Below the pieces are notes generated by a model, which saw only the letters and a program-made list of their open reading frames with translations, did no database searches and had not been told where the DNA came from. A DNA stretch of 64,000 nucleotides from Accumulibacter sp. (GTDB lineage: Bacteria; Pseudomonadota; Gammaproteobacteria; Burkholderiales; Rhodocyclaceae), in the NCBI RefSeq assembly GCF_029255285.1, contig NZ_JAPUVI010000055.1, forward strand, positions 1 through 64,000. Direction: 5' to 3'. Positions 40,485 to 49,762 of the stretch are shown piece by piece (positions within the stretch are counted from its first letter, which is position 1; each line of letters opens with the position of its first letter). The position numbers and the translations under genes were made by a program.

Positions 40485-40569
40485 CGGTCGCTGCTCCTTG
40501 TGGTTCGGCCCTGGTTTTTGTCGATCGGCGAACACTTGGCGGGGGCAGGTGTGGCCGGTCCGGCCGAAT

Positions 40570-40588
40570 CCCATGATTCTAACATGGG
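40570..40588 (-). promoter_or_regulatory. Palindromic site containing a -10 element upstream of the CBS/DUF294 gene
   Basis: CCCATG-N7-CATGGG is a perfect 6-bp inverted repeat. The minus-strand -10 TAGAAT (40576-40581) lies in its centre, about 86 nt upstream of the start codon. The -35 is weak. A repressor bound at the palindrome would cover the promoter. Confidence 0.45.
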
Positions 40589-40719
40589 CGGCCAGGGTCG
40601 ACACTGGAATCTCGCTGTCCTTCCAGGATGCCACCCCGGCAGCCATCCTTCGCGCCGGTCGGCGCATGCCCGACGCCATTCGCCAGCCGGGCCGAGGAGG
40701 CTGCCGGTGCCGCGCCACG

Positions 40720-41433
<714 letters not shown>

Positions 41434-41886
41434 TTAGCCCAGTTCGCGGGCGACTGCGGCGACCGACGCGGCGTCCGGCAGTCGGGCGAGTTGCGCCAGC
41501 ATGTAATCCTTGACCAGCGCCAGCAGTTCATCGACGCGCGTCGCCGGCATGCCGATCTCGGTCGCGACGACGCGCACTTCCGCCAGTTCCTCGGCGATCA
41601 GCGCGCCGTCGGCATAGGCGACGAGCAGGCAGGTGGCGACGACCAGATCGCGCTGCGCGGCGTTTCTGAAAGCGCCGGCGGGGTTGGTGTTCTGCGTTTC
41701 GGTGGCGAGCGAGTCGAAGGCCGGCCAGTCGTCGGCGCCATTGCGGCAAGCGTCGTAGAACTGGCGAATCAGGGCGACTTCTTCCGCCGTCCTGGCGCCA
41801 TCGACGTGCGCAATGCGCAACAGGAGTTGCGTCGCGGCGACGGTTTGGTCGGTATCAAGCGAAACGTCAATCAATAGGGGAAGCAT
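41434..41886 (-). CDS. TerB-like protein, last gene of the PspA/AAA+/ABC operon
   Basis: 150 residues, all helical. QTVAATQLLLRIAHVDGARTAEEVALIRQFYDA and VVATCLLVAYADGALIAEELAEVRVVATEIGM are two helical repeats with the conserved DG..x.EE metal-binding-like turn of TerB-type proteins. TerB domains occur in tellurite/phage-resistance and envelope-stress loci, often beside AAA+ and PspA-like proteins. A strong AAGGAG precedes the ATG, 10 bp after the AAA+ gene. Its exact role is unknown; a small regulatory or metal-dependent adaptor is plausible. Confidence 0.8.
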   Translation of the reverse strand: MLPLLIDVSLDTDQTVAATQLLLRIAHVDGARTAEEVALIRQFYDACRNGADDWPAFDSLATETQNTNPAGAFRNAAQRDLVVATCLLVAYADGALIAEELAEVRVVATEIGMPATRVDELLALVKDYMLAQLARLPDAASVAAVARELG

Positions 41887-41896
41887 GGCTACTCCT

Positions 41897-43741
41897 TCAA
41901 GGGTGGATCTGGCGCCGGAATTCGGCGAGCCGGGTCTGGACTTCCTGCACCGTCAGCGAGCGGAAGCGCTGCGGCAGCAGGGAGCGTCGCGAGGTCTCCG
42001 AAACCGCCAGCATTTCCATGTAGCTCACCATCGCGATCTCCTGTGGCGGCATGAAATCGTCGATCGCCCGCGCCAGCAGGGCGGCGGTCACCGGCGTGCG
42101 CTCACGTTCGGCAAACTCGGCGGCAAGCAGGGCGACGGCCTCGAGGTCGGCGTTGGAATAGCCTGCAAGCGCTTGGCAGGCGTTTTCCAGCACTTCGTCG
42201 GCGAGTTCGGGGACGATCTGGTAGCGCCGCAGAATGGCGCTGATGACCGCGGCGCGTTCGGATGCGGTTTCGGCGTAAAAGAACGGAATCTTGCGATCGA
42301 GCCGTCCCGGACGCTTGATGTCGGTATCGAGCTTGTCCGGTCGGTTGGTCATCAGGATGAAGAGAACCTGGCCGCGGTTTTCGGGATCGGACATGAACTC
42401 CTTGAGGCGGGCGATGACGCGTGAGCCGGTGCCGCCGTCGCTATCGCCGCTACTGCCGAAGCTGCGGTCGCCTTCGTCGATGACCAGGGCAATCGGCCCC
42501 ATCGCCTTGACTGTCGCCAGAACGCGTTCGAGGTTGGCCTCGGTCGAGCCGACCCATTTCGAGCGGAAATTCTTCAGCGCCACTCCGGAAAGTCCCGCCT
42601 CCTTGAGAAAGGCCTTGATGACGAAAGTCTTGCCGGCGCCCATCGGCCCGACCGCGAGCAGACCCATCGGCGCCCGCGCCCGGTCGCCACTGCGGATCAG
42701 GCGGGCGATTTCGAGCAACTCGCTCTTGATGTGCTGGTTGCCGCCGACGCTGTCCAGCCCGTGGCGCGGTTCGATGAACTCGATCAGCCCGGCGCACTCT
42801 TTCTCGATCAGCTCGCGCTTGCGCTGGCGGACGACGGCCATCATCTCGCTGGCGGGGTCTTCCGCTTCGGGCAGCGCGCGTGTCGGGTCGACGAGTTGCT
42901 GGATCTCGGGCGGCGTCATTCCGGCGGTGATCGCCGCCAGGCGCTGTGCCCGCTCGGCGGCTTTCGGGCTACCGGCCAACAGTTCGGCGATGAGGTTTCT
43001 CCGCTGCGTTTCGTTGAGGCCCTGGGGAGCTTCGCTGGCGACGATGCTGGCCAACTGGATGAGGCGCAGTCCGGCCGTCTGGTCGGCCAGGAGATCGCTT
43101 TCGCCGGCCGCCATGGCCGGTGCGTAGTGGCCGATCGCGCCGCGCCGCGCCGCGCGGTCCGGCATCGGCAGTTCGATCGCCACCACTCGTGGATGCGTCA
43201 GCAGTGCCGGGCTGATGTCGGCCAGCGATTCACTGATCAGGATGACGACGTTGTCGCGATCGGCGAAAGCTTCGTCGAGCGACCAGCGGTGCAGTGCGGT
43301 GAAGGCCCCGCGCTCGTCGAGAGACAGAAAGTGTGATTCGGCCGCCGGAAAGATGGTCCCGGCGTAGGGAATCAGCAAGGCGTTCGAGCGCTGCTCGAGC
43401 ATCTGCCGTTCGAGCGACTCGAAAATGCCGGCCAGTCCCTTGCCTTCGAGATGACGATACAGCTCGGCCTTGCCTTGCGGGCTGCTTCCCTGGACGACGC
43501 GCACGCCACGGTCTACGCTGAGCTCGAAGATGTGCTGCTTGTTGTCCTTGAGCAGCACGTCGCTGAGGAAGGGCAGCAAGGTGTAGTGGCGATCGCCGAC
43601 CGGATAGCGATCGAAAACGTTGCGGTAAAGGATGAAGACGGAAGCCTCGCCGGCCAGATACTTCTGGCGTAGCGTTTCGGCCCAGGCCGGCAGTGGCAAA
43701 CGGCCGGCGGTTTCGCTTGGCAGCGTGCCAGTCGGAGTCAT
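41897..43741 (-). CDS. AAA+ ATPase of the PspA-associated operon
   Basis: 614 residues. An N-terminal half of about 300 residues resembles an inactive or degenerate ATPase module (LYRHLEGKGLAGIFESL, NVVILISESLADISPALL). The C-terminal AAA+ module has Walker A GPMGAGKT near 365-372, Walker B ALVIDEGD near 419-426, sensor-1 LFILMTNRPDKLD and an arginine finger in RPGRLDRKI, similar to classical FtsH/p97-type AAA. ATG at 43741 leaves 13 bp after the PspA gene; an earlier ATG at 43774 would overlap it. It probably remodels a protein partner, with the PspA-like oligomer as the obvious candidate (inference). Confidence 0.87.
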   Translation of the reverse strand: MTPTGTLPSETAGRLPLPAWAETLRQKYLAGEASVFILYRNVFDRYPVGDRHYTLLPFLSDVLLKDNKQHIFELSVDRGVRVVQGSSPQGKAELYRHLEGKGLAGIFESLERQMLEQRSNALLIPYAGTIFPAAESHFLSLDERGAFTALHRWSLDEAFADRDNVVILISESLADISPALLTHPRVVAIELPMPDRAARRGAIGHYAPAMAAGESDLLADQTAGLRLIQLASIVASEAPQGLNETQRRNLIAELLAGSPKAAERAQRLAAITAGMTPPEIQQLVDPTRALPEAEDPASEMMAVVRQRKRELIEKECAGLIEFIEPRHGLDSVGGNQHIKSELLEIARLIRSGDRARAPMGLLAVGPMGAGKTFVIKAFLKEAGLSGVALKNFRSKWVGSTEANLERVLATVKAMGPIALVIDEGDRSFGSSGDSDGGTGSRVIARLKEFMSDPENRGQVLFILMTNRPDKLDTDIKRPGRLDRKIPFFYAETASERAAVISAILRRYQIVPELADEVLENACQALAGYSNADLEAVALLAAEFAERERTPVTAALLARAIDDFMPPQEIAMVSYMEMLAVSETSRRSLLPQRFRSLTVQEVQTRLAEFRRQIHP

Positions 43742-43754
43742 GGGCGTGCCAGCC

Positions 43755-44462
43755 CTACATCGACTTGCCGGCATCCGCCTGGGCGGCGCGCGCGCGCTTC
43801 ATCTCGTCGAGTTGCTGTCGGGCGGTGATGGCGCCGCTACTCTGCCGCAGCTTGGCGAGTTTGACGTCGAGGTCGGAATCGCGCAGCTCGGAGCCCATCT
43901 TGGCTTCGGCGACCGTCGTCTTGATGTGATCGCGGACGTTGTCGAGCGCGCGGACTTCGGCGTCGACCGACAGGCCGTCGAGCTGATTCTGGATCTTGAG
44001 GCGAGCCTGTGCGCTGAGCATCTGGGCCAGCATACGGTCTTTCTCGTCCTTGAGTTTCTGGATCTCGGACTTGACCTGCATCAGCGAGTCCTTGGCCTCC
44101 TGTGCGTCGGTCTTCGCCTGTTCCATGTCCTGCTCCAAGGTCTTGATGCTGGCTTCGAGCGCGTTCTTCTTCTGGATCAGGACGACGCCGAGGTCGTCCT
44201 GGCCGGTGGCGAGCGCCACGTTGAGGTCGGCGCTGACTGCTGCCAGTTCGCCGCGCTCGCCTTCGAGGCGCGCCGAAATGTCCTCCCGGCGGCGCATGAT
44301 TGCCGCCGTGGCACTCTTCAGCTTGCCGTACTTCTCGATCATCGAATCGATCGCGTTCTGGTAGGCGATTTCCGGATGCCGCTTTTCGACGTCGGTGATC
44401 CATAGCGAGACGAAACCCGACCAGAGATTGGACAGACGTCCCATGAAGTTGATGTCAGCCAT
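43755..44462 (-). CDS. PspA/IM30-family coiled-coil protein
   Basis: 235 residues, nearly all coiled coil, the length of PspA/Vipp1 (about 220-270). A short amphipathic start (FMGRLSNLWSGFVSLWITD) would bind membrane. The helical hairpin holds KLKSATAAIMRRREDISARL and ALEASIKTLEQDMEQAKTD, then LARL-like repeats to the end. PspA/IM30 proteins polymerise like ESCRT-III, protect damaged membranes and bind an AAA+ partner. In E. coli that partner is PspF; here a different AAA+ gene follows 13 bp later, which suggests a PspA-AAA+ pair of another type. Confidence 0.88.
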   Translation of the reverse strand: MADINFMGRLSNLWSGFVSLWITDVEKRHPEIAYQNAIDSMIEKYGKLKSATAAIMRRREDISARLEGERGELAAVSADLNVALATGQDDLGVVLIQKKNALEASIKTLEQDMEQAKTDAQEAKDSLMQVKSEIQKLKDEKDRMLAQMLSAQARLKIQNQLDGLSVDAEVRALDNVRDHIKTTVAEAKMGSELRDSDLDVKLAKLRQSSGAITARQQLDEMKRARAAQADAGKSM

Positions 44463-44548
44463 CGCCTTTTCCCTTTCCTAAACCGGTCGCCCGGCGAAAC
44501 GTGAGTGAGCCCCCGACGCCCATCGTCACCAGGGCCTGCCAAAAAATT

Positions 44549-45421
44549 TCAGCCTTTGCCGGCCTCGCCGACCGCCGCCAGCCGCCGGGCACTGCCCGCC
44601 GCCGGCATGGCGATGCCGGGCAGCGCTTCGGCCAGACCGTTCGCCAGATCGGCCTCGATGTCTTCCTGCAGGCGCAGCTTGCCGACGGCTTCCTCGAGCC
44701 GGCTGCCGACATCTTCGGAGGCCGGCAGGGTCATGATCGTCTGGTAGATTTCGTCGAGCTGGTCGGGCATCGACAACATCGTCGCCTCGAGCGCCCGGCG
44801 TCGGCTTTGCATCCGGTTGTGCCGCTCGATCAGCGCCGCGTAGTCGCCGCGCGCTTTCTGGAGTTGTCTGAGATCGGTTCCCGGACGTGGCGCGGCGAGT
44901 TCCTTTTCGATGCTCGCCAGCTTGCCATCGATTTCCCGTAGATTGATCGATTCCATGCGGTCGTCGATCACCAGTGCCGACAGCCACAGGGCAAGATACT
45001 CCACCGTCGCGTCGTCGAGCTGTTCGACGTCACGGTAGGCAAGTCTCGACAGGCCGGCCTCGGCGCGTTGGTAAAGCGCTCCGACGCGCTCCATCATGCG
45101 CTGGTAGGTGCGCAGTCGCAGCGCAAAGCCATCACGTTTGGCGGCGCGTTTCTGGAGTTCGGCAATGAGTTGCTCGCGTGACGCCTGCCGCGCCTTGGCC
45201 CGCCAGCGCCGGTCGACCTTTTCGCGAAAAGTCGGCAGCGACGGAAGATGCAGCACGGCGAGCACTTCGCCGGCGGCAAAGGCGATCAGCGGCAGCGCGC
45301 CGACGCCGAAGCCGAAGGGAATCGACAGCAACGCCCCGGTTGCCAGCGAGCCGAGCAGTGCGTAAAGGTTGGTCTGACTGGTCAGCACTTCTCTGACGTA
45401 AGGCGGTTTGCCCTCGGCCAT
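44549..45421 (-). CDS. Membrane protein with coiled-coil domain, operon member of unknown family
   Basis: 290 residues, family not recognised. Two closely spaced hydrophobic segments near residues 17-55 (NLYALLGSLATGALLSIPFG and GALPLIAFAAGEVLAVL) form a membrane hairpin. The rest is helical and charged with heptad-like spacing (ELQKRAAKRDGFALRLRTYQ, REIDGKLASIEKELAA, QLQKARGDYAALIERHNRMQ), so a cytoplasmic coiled coil is likely. It starts 2 bp after the ABC ATPase gene and precedes the PspA gene by 86 bp. It could anchor the PspA polymer at the membrane, which is inference from order alone. Confidence 0.78.
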   Translation of the reverse strand: MAEGKPPYVREVLTSQTNLYALLGSLATGALLSIPFGFGVGALPLIAFAAGEVLAVLHLPSLPTFREKVDRRWRAKARQASREQLIAELQKRAAKRDGFALRLRTYQRMMERVGALYQRAEAGLSRLAYRDVEQLDDATVEYLALWLSALVIDDRMESINLREIDGKLASIEKELAAPRPGTDLRQLQKARGDYAALIERHNRMQSRRRALEATMLSMPDQLDEIYQTIMTLPASEDVGSRLEEAVGKLRLQEDIEADLANGLAEALPGIAMPAAGSARRLAAVGEAGKG

Positions 45422-45423
45422 CG

Positions 45424-46286
<863 letters not shown>

Positions 46287-46290
<4 letters not shown>

Positions 46291-47084
46291 TGCTGAGTCT
46301 CCCACGGGTAGAGGCGGCGCTTCAACCAGATCATCGACTGGTAGGTGGCCAAGGCGAGTCCGATGATGACCATGATTCCGGCGAAAACCTGATCCCAGGC
46401 GCTGAAGCGGCGGGCGTTCTGGATCAACTGACCCAGTCCTTCGCGCGCATTGACGTACTCGGCTACCGTGATGTAGGTCCACATCACCGAGAAGGCGACG
46501 ATTACGGCGTCGGCGATGCGCGGCATAGCCATCGGCACGACCGCGCGGCGGATGCACTCCCACGGTGTCGCGCCGAGGTCGCGGGCGCCTATCCAGTAGC
46601 TTTGCGGCACTGCCTGGATGGCGTCACGGACCATAGGAATCAGGTACACGACCGCGCCGATGAACAAAAAGGCAATTTTCATTGACTCGCCGATACCCAT
46701 CCACATGACGAGGATCGGCAGCAGGGCGACCACCGGCGCCGAGCGGAAAGGATCGACGAGAGGCGACAGCGCGGCGTTGACCTGCGGCGCGGCACCCATC
46801 ACGATGCCGATCGGAATGCCGATGCCGATCACCAGCAGGCCGGCAACGAGCAGACGGCCGACCGACCACAGGGTTGCCGTGAGCAGCATGCTTTGCCCGT
46901 CGTTCCAGGCCAGGTACGAGAACGCCGACAGAACCTGCCAGGGCGCCGGCAGCTTGCTTGGGCTGACCAGATCCGACGCGGCGACGGCGCTCCACAGCAA
47001 CACGATGCCGAGCACCGAGCCGACCCCGAGCAGCCGCCGGCGGCGAGCCTCGGTTGGCGCGTAGGGGTTCCAGAATTGCGGCAT
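46287..47084 (-). CDS. ABC transporter permease (SsuC/TauC type)
   Basis: 265 residues with six predicted membrane helices, for example LLGVGSVLGIVLLWSAVAAS and GRLLVAGLLVIGIGIPIGIV. The cytoplasmic EAA loop is YWIGARDLGATPWECIRRAV. The family fits sulfonate/nitrate/taurine importers. It starts 15 bp after the binding-protein gene and overlaps the ATPase gene by 4 bp, so the three form one transporter. Confidence 0.93.
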
Positions 47085-47099
47085 GTGTCCGTCTCCGCC

Positions 47100-48800
47100 C
47101 TAGCGGCCGCCAAAAACGGCAACCCGCGTCGTCCGGTTCATCGCTCGGCAGTCTTCGAGCGACAGACCTTCCATCGCCGCATTGACCTCGTTGCACAATG
47201 GACGGTCAGGGCCGTAGCCGACGATCTTGAAGCGCTCGCGTGGAAATTCCCACTGCTTCACCAGATAATCGACTACCGCCCGCGCGCGTGCCGCCGACAG
47301 ACGCTGATTGACTTCGCGCGATCCTGTCGAGTCGGTATTGCCGCTCACCTCGAAGTAGGCTTTACCGTTGTTTTCGATGAACGGCACCATCTCGCTATCG
47401 ACCGTCTTCTCGGCGCGCTTGCTCAGTTCGGCACTGCCGGAAGCGAAACCGACGGTCACCGGCTTGGTGACTATCGCTTCCTTCTTGGTCGCCTCTTTGA
47501 GTGACGACTCGGTGAACGTGGTCTGCGGTTGAGCGGCCGCCGCGGCGGCAGGTTTGTCGCGCGCCAGAATGGCCTTCACGAAGCGGTAGTCGAAGCTGTC
47601 CTGCGGTGCCACGACCGGCGACTTCGGATTGGCCAGCGCACCGGCCTTGCGGTAGATCTCGTCGAAGCGCTTATACACGCGCTCGTAGTGGTTGGTTCCT
47701 CCGGCCAGACCGAGAATGCGCGCGTTTTCTTCGACCCCGGTCCACACGACGTTGGCGAACAGGCTCTTGACGAAAGGCCGGCCTTCCTTGTCGGCCAGCA
47801 GCTTGAAGAACTCCTCGGTCTTGACCAGTGCCTCGACCGCATTGTCGGGGTTGGCGCGCGCCGCCGGAACGCCTTCCAGCCAGCCGTCGACGAATTTCTG
47901 CACCACCGCCTGTCCTTCCGGTTTGGCCAGCAGGCGGGAATCGCAGACCATCACGTCGAAAATCAGGTTGGTTGCCGTGCGCGTCGAATAGACGACATGC
48001 GCGCCTTTGACGTTACGCAGCGCGAGCGCCAGATCCGGGTCCCAGAGCGCGGCCGCATCGACGTGGCCCGATTCGAGCGCGGCGCGTACGCCGGCGGTGC
48101 CTTCTTCCGCGTTGATGAAGACCAGCTTGACGCTTTCCTTCTTGCGTGCCGTAAGCGACGAATTGTCCAGCGCGTCGATCAGCATGCCGTGCGACGGCGT
48201 GAACTGGAGCAGGGCGACCGAACGCCCGGCGAGATCCTCGATCGACTTCACCGCCGGATCGCTGGCGATAACCGCATCGCCGCCCTGCGTGTTGTCGACG
48301 ATCATCACCGCGCGGCCGTCGAGGCCGGCGTTGCGCAGGTTGGGCTGCTCCTGCGCCCAGAAGTCCGAAGTCCGCCAGGCGCACTGCGCCGCGCCGGACT
48401 CGAAGATGGTGGCCAGCGTCGGGATGTCGTCCTGTATCACGAAGCGGACATTGACGTCCTTCTTGTGGTAGATCGATCCCGGCTGGGTGTCGAGCGAATT
48501 GCCGTTGGCGACCAATGCCGGCGCGTAGCCGTGGAAGCTGACCAGGCTGACTTTCAGCGGATTGCCCGGGCTGCCGAGCGGCGCATTGCGGTCGTCGGTC
48601 GGGCTCGCCTTGTTCGCAGCCGCCGCGGGTTTGGTCTTGGCGGGGGGTTCCGGAGTTGCGGCGGACGGTTTTGCCGACGAGGCTGTAGGTTCGCTGCCGC
48701 CGAAGCGTTCCTTGAGGCCGAAATTCCAGGCGAGCGAGCCGGCGACGCCGAGCACGATGACGGTGATCAGGCCCTTGGCCAATGGTGTGAGTTGAGCCAT
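47100..48800 (-). CDS. Substrate-binding protein fused to an OmpA-like peptidoglycan-binding domain
   Basis: 566 residues. One N-terminal membrane helix (LITVIVLGVAGSLAWNFGL) has no signal cleavage site. A Pro/Ala-rich linker follows. Residues about 80-400 form an NMT1/SsuA-like periplasmic binding domain (LKVSLVSFHGYAPALVANGN, GDAVIASDPAVKSIEDLAGR, VDAAALWDPDLALALRNVKG). Residues about 440-566 form an OmpA C-terminal domain (VGFASGSAELSKRAEKTVD, GNTDSTGSREVNQRLSAARA) with the Asp and Arg that bind diaminopimelate. A transporter binding protein tethered to both inner membrane and cell wall is unusual. AAGGAG lies upstream of the ATG. The ligand is unknown. Confidence 0.9.
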   Translation of the reverse strand: MAQLTPLAKGLITVIVLGVAGSLAWNFGLKERFGGSEPTASSAKPSAATPEPPAKTKPAAAANKASPTDDRNAPLGSPGNPLKVSLVSFHGYAPALVANGNSLDTQPGSIYHKKDVNVRFVIQDDIPTLATIFESGAAQCAWRTSDFWAQEQPNLRNAGLDGRAVMIVDNTQGGDAVIASDPAVKSIEDLAGRSVALLQFTPSHGMLIDALDNSSLTARKKESVKLVFINAEEGTAGVRAALESGHVDAAALWDPDLALALRNVKGAHVVYSTRTATNLIFDVMVCDSRLLAKPEGQAVVQKFVDGWLEGVPAARANPDNAVEALVKTEEFFKLLADKEGRPFVKSLFANVVWTGVEENARILGLAGGTNHYERVYKRFDEIYRKAGALANPKSPVVAPQDSFDYRFVKAILARDKPAAAAAAQPQTTFTESSLKEATKKEAIVTKPVTVGFASGSAELSKRAEKTVDSEMVPFIENNGKAYFEVSGNTDSTGSREVNQRLSAARARAVVDYLVKQWEFPRERFKIVGYGPDRPLCNEVNAAMEGLSLEDCRAMNRTTRVAVFGGR

Positions 48801-48815
48801 CTGCTTTCTCCTTGC

Positions 48816-49550
48816 TCAGTGCGCGGCGACCTGCGAAGCCTTGAAGTTGGTCGGAATTTCGCGCAGCCGTTCGATTTCGGCGTCCATGCGGCGAGTTTCG
48901 CGGGCGCTTGACTCGCGGGCCGCCCGCAGTCCGGCCTCGACGCTGGTCGTTTCCTGCGCGGCGCGCGTCACTTCGCGTTCGAGCAAACCTTCGAGCTCGC
49001 TGATCTGCTGGCGAATCGCCGCCGTCGAGTTGTCGAGTGCCAGCTTGATGTGCTGGATCACTTCGGCCGATTGCTGCTCGCGGGCTTGCAGTTGCACGGC
49101 CAGTTGTTGCTTGTAGGCGTCGAGCGCGGCGATCTTGAACTCGGCATCGCTGACGCAGTCCTCGATCTGCCAGTTGTCGTCCGCCGCGTCCATCGCCAGA
49201 ACCGCAGCCTTGCGGGTTACCGCGTCCATGGCGCGCAAACCGTCGAGCAGGCGCAGCAGCTTCTCGGCCGGATACGGCGAACCCGGCACGCCAGCCGCCG
49301 TGAAGATGTCCGCCAGCGGGGTGGCGTGGTCCTCGCCGGCCATCGGCTCCGGTGAAGCGGCGGCCGGTGCCGGCGGTGGGATCGTGACGTCGTTTGGCGT
49401 CGATCGCATTTGGTCCGGTGGTCCATCCGGCGGACCGGCGTCGGCAATGTGCGGGCCAGGTTCCGCTGCACGGTCGGCGGTTACCAGTTTCTCGTCCTCC
49501 GAGAGTTCGACCAGTTTCGCCCGCGCGAGAAAATTCAGGATGCCCTTCAT
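48816..49550 (-). CDS. Coiled-coil protein, first gene of the PspA/AAA+/ABC operon
   Basis: 244 residues, family not recognised. It starts MKGILNFLARAKLVELSEDE, passes a Pro/Ala-rich low-complexity stretch (about 40-80), then a helical segment TPLADIFTAAGVPGSPYPAEKLLRLLDGLRAMD, and ends in a long coiled coil (YKQQLAVQLQAREQQSAEVI to RRMDAEIERLREIPTNF). No signal peptide or membrane helix, so it is cytoplasmic. GGGAG precedes the ATG at 49550; an upstream in-frame ATG at 49628 has no site. It is 15 bp from the binding-protein gene and follows a candidate promoter. Confidence 0.75.
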   Translation of the reverse strand: MKGILNFLARAKLVELSEDEKLVTADRAAEPGPHIADAGPPDGPPDQMRSTPNDVTIPPPAPAAASPEPMAGEDHATPLADIFTAAGVPGSPYPAEKLLRLLDGLRAMDAVTRKAAVLAMDAADDNWQIEDCVSDAEFKIAALDAYKQQLAVQLQAREQQSAEVIQHIKLALDNSTAAIRQQISELEGLLEREVTRAAQETTSVEAGLRAARESSARETRRMDAEIERLREIPTNFKASQVAAH

Positions 49551-49662
49551 GCCGACTCCCGGGAGAGTGGCAGCGCCGTGCGATGGGGTTGGCAGTGAGT
49601 TCGGGGGATGAGGGGGAAGAAACGGCACATGGCAGAAAAGCCCCGGAAAACGTCAGGGGCAG

Positions 49663-49692
49663 AGTATCTCTGTCCTTGGCCGGCGCCGTCAA
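49663..49692 (-). promoter_or_regulatory. Candidate promoter of the eight-gene PspA/AAA+/ABC operon
   Basis: Minus strand -35 TTGACG (49687-49692, 5 of 6), 18-nt spacer, -10 GATACT (49663-49668, 4 of 6). It lies 113 nt upstream of the first start codon and downstream of the hairpin that follows the caspase gene. No sigma-54 site was noted here, in contrast with the E. coli psp operon. Confidence 0.5.
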
Positions 49693-49738
49693 GCTGCGCT
49701 CGGGCGAACCGGCGAGGTCCGCCCCGCGGCCTCGTCCC

Positions 49739-49762
49739 GCCAGTCCGGCCTTGCCGGCTGGC
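49739..49762 (-). terminator. Hairpin after the caspase gene
   Basis: Immediately after the stop codon, GCCAGCCGGC pairs with GCCGGACTGGC (10 bp, one-base bulge, AAG loop) on the minus strand. There is no T tract, so termination may be weak or Rho-assisted. Confidence 0.4.
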
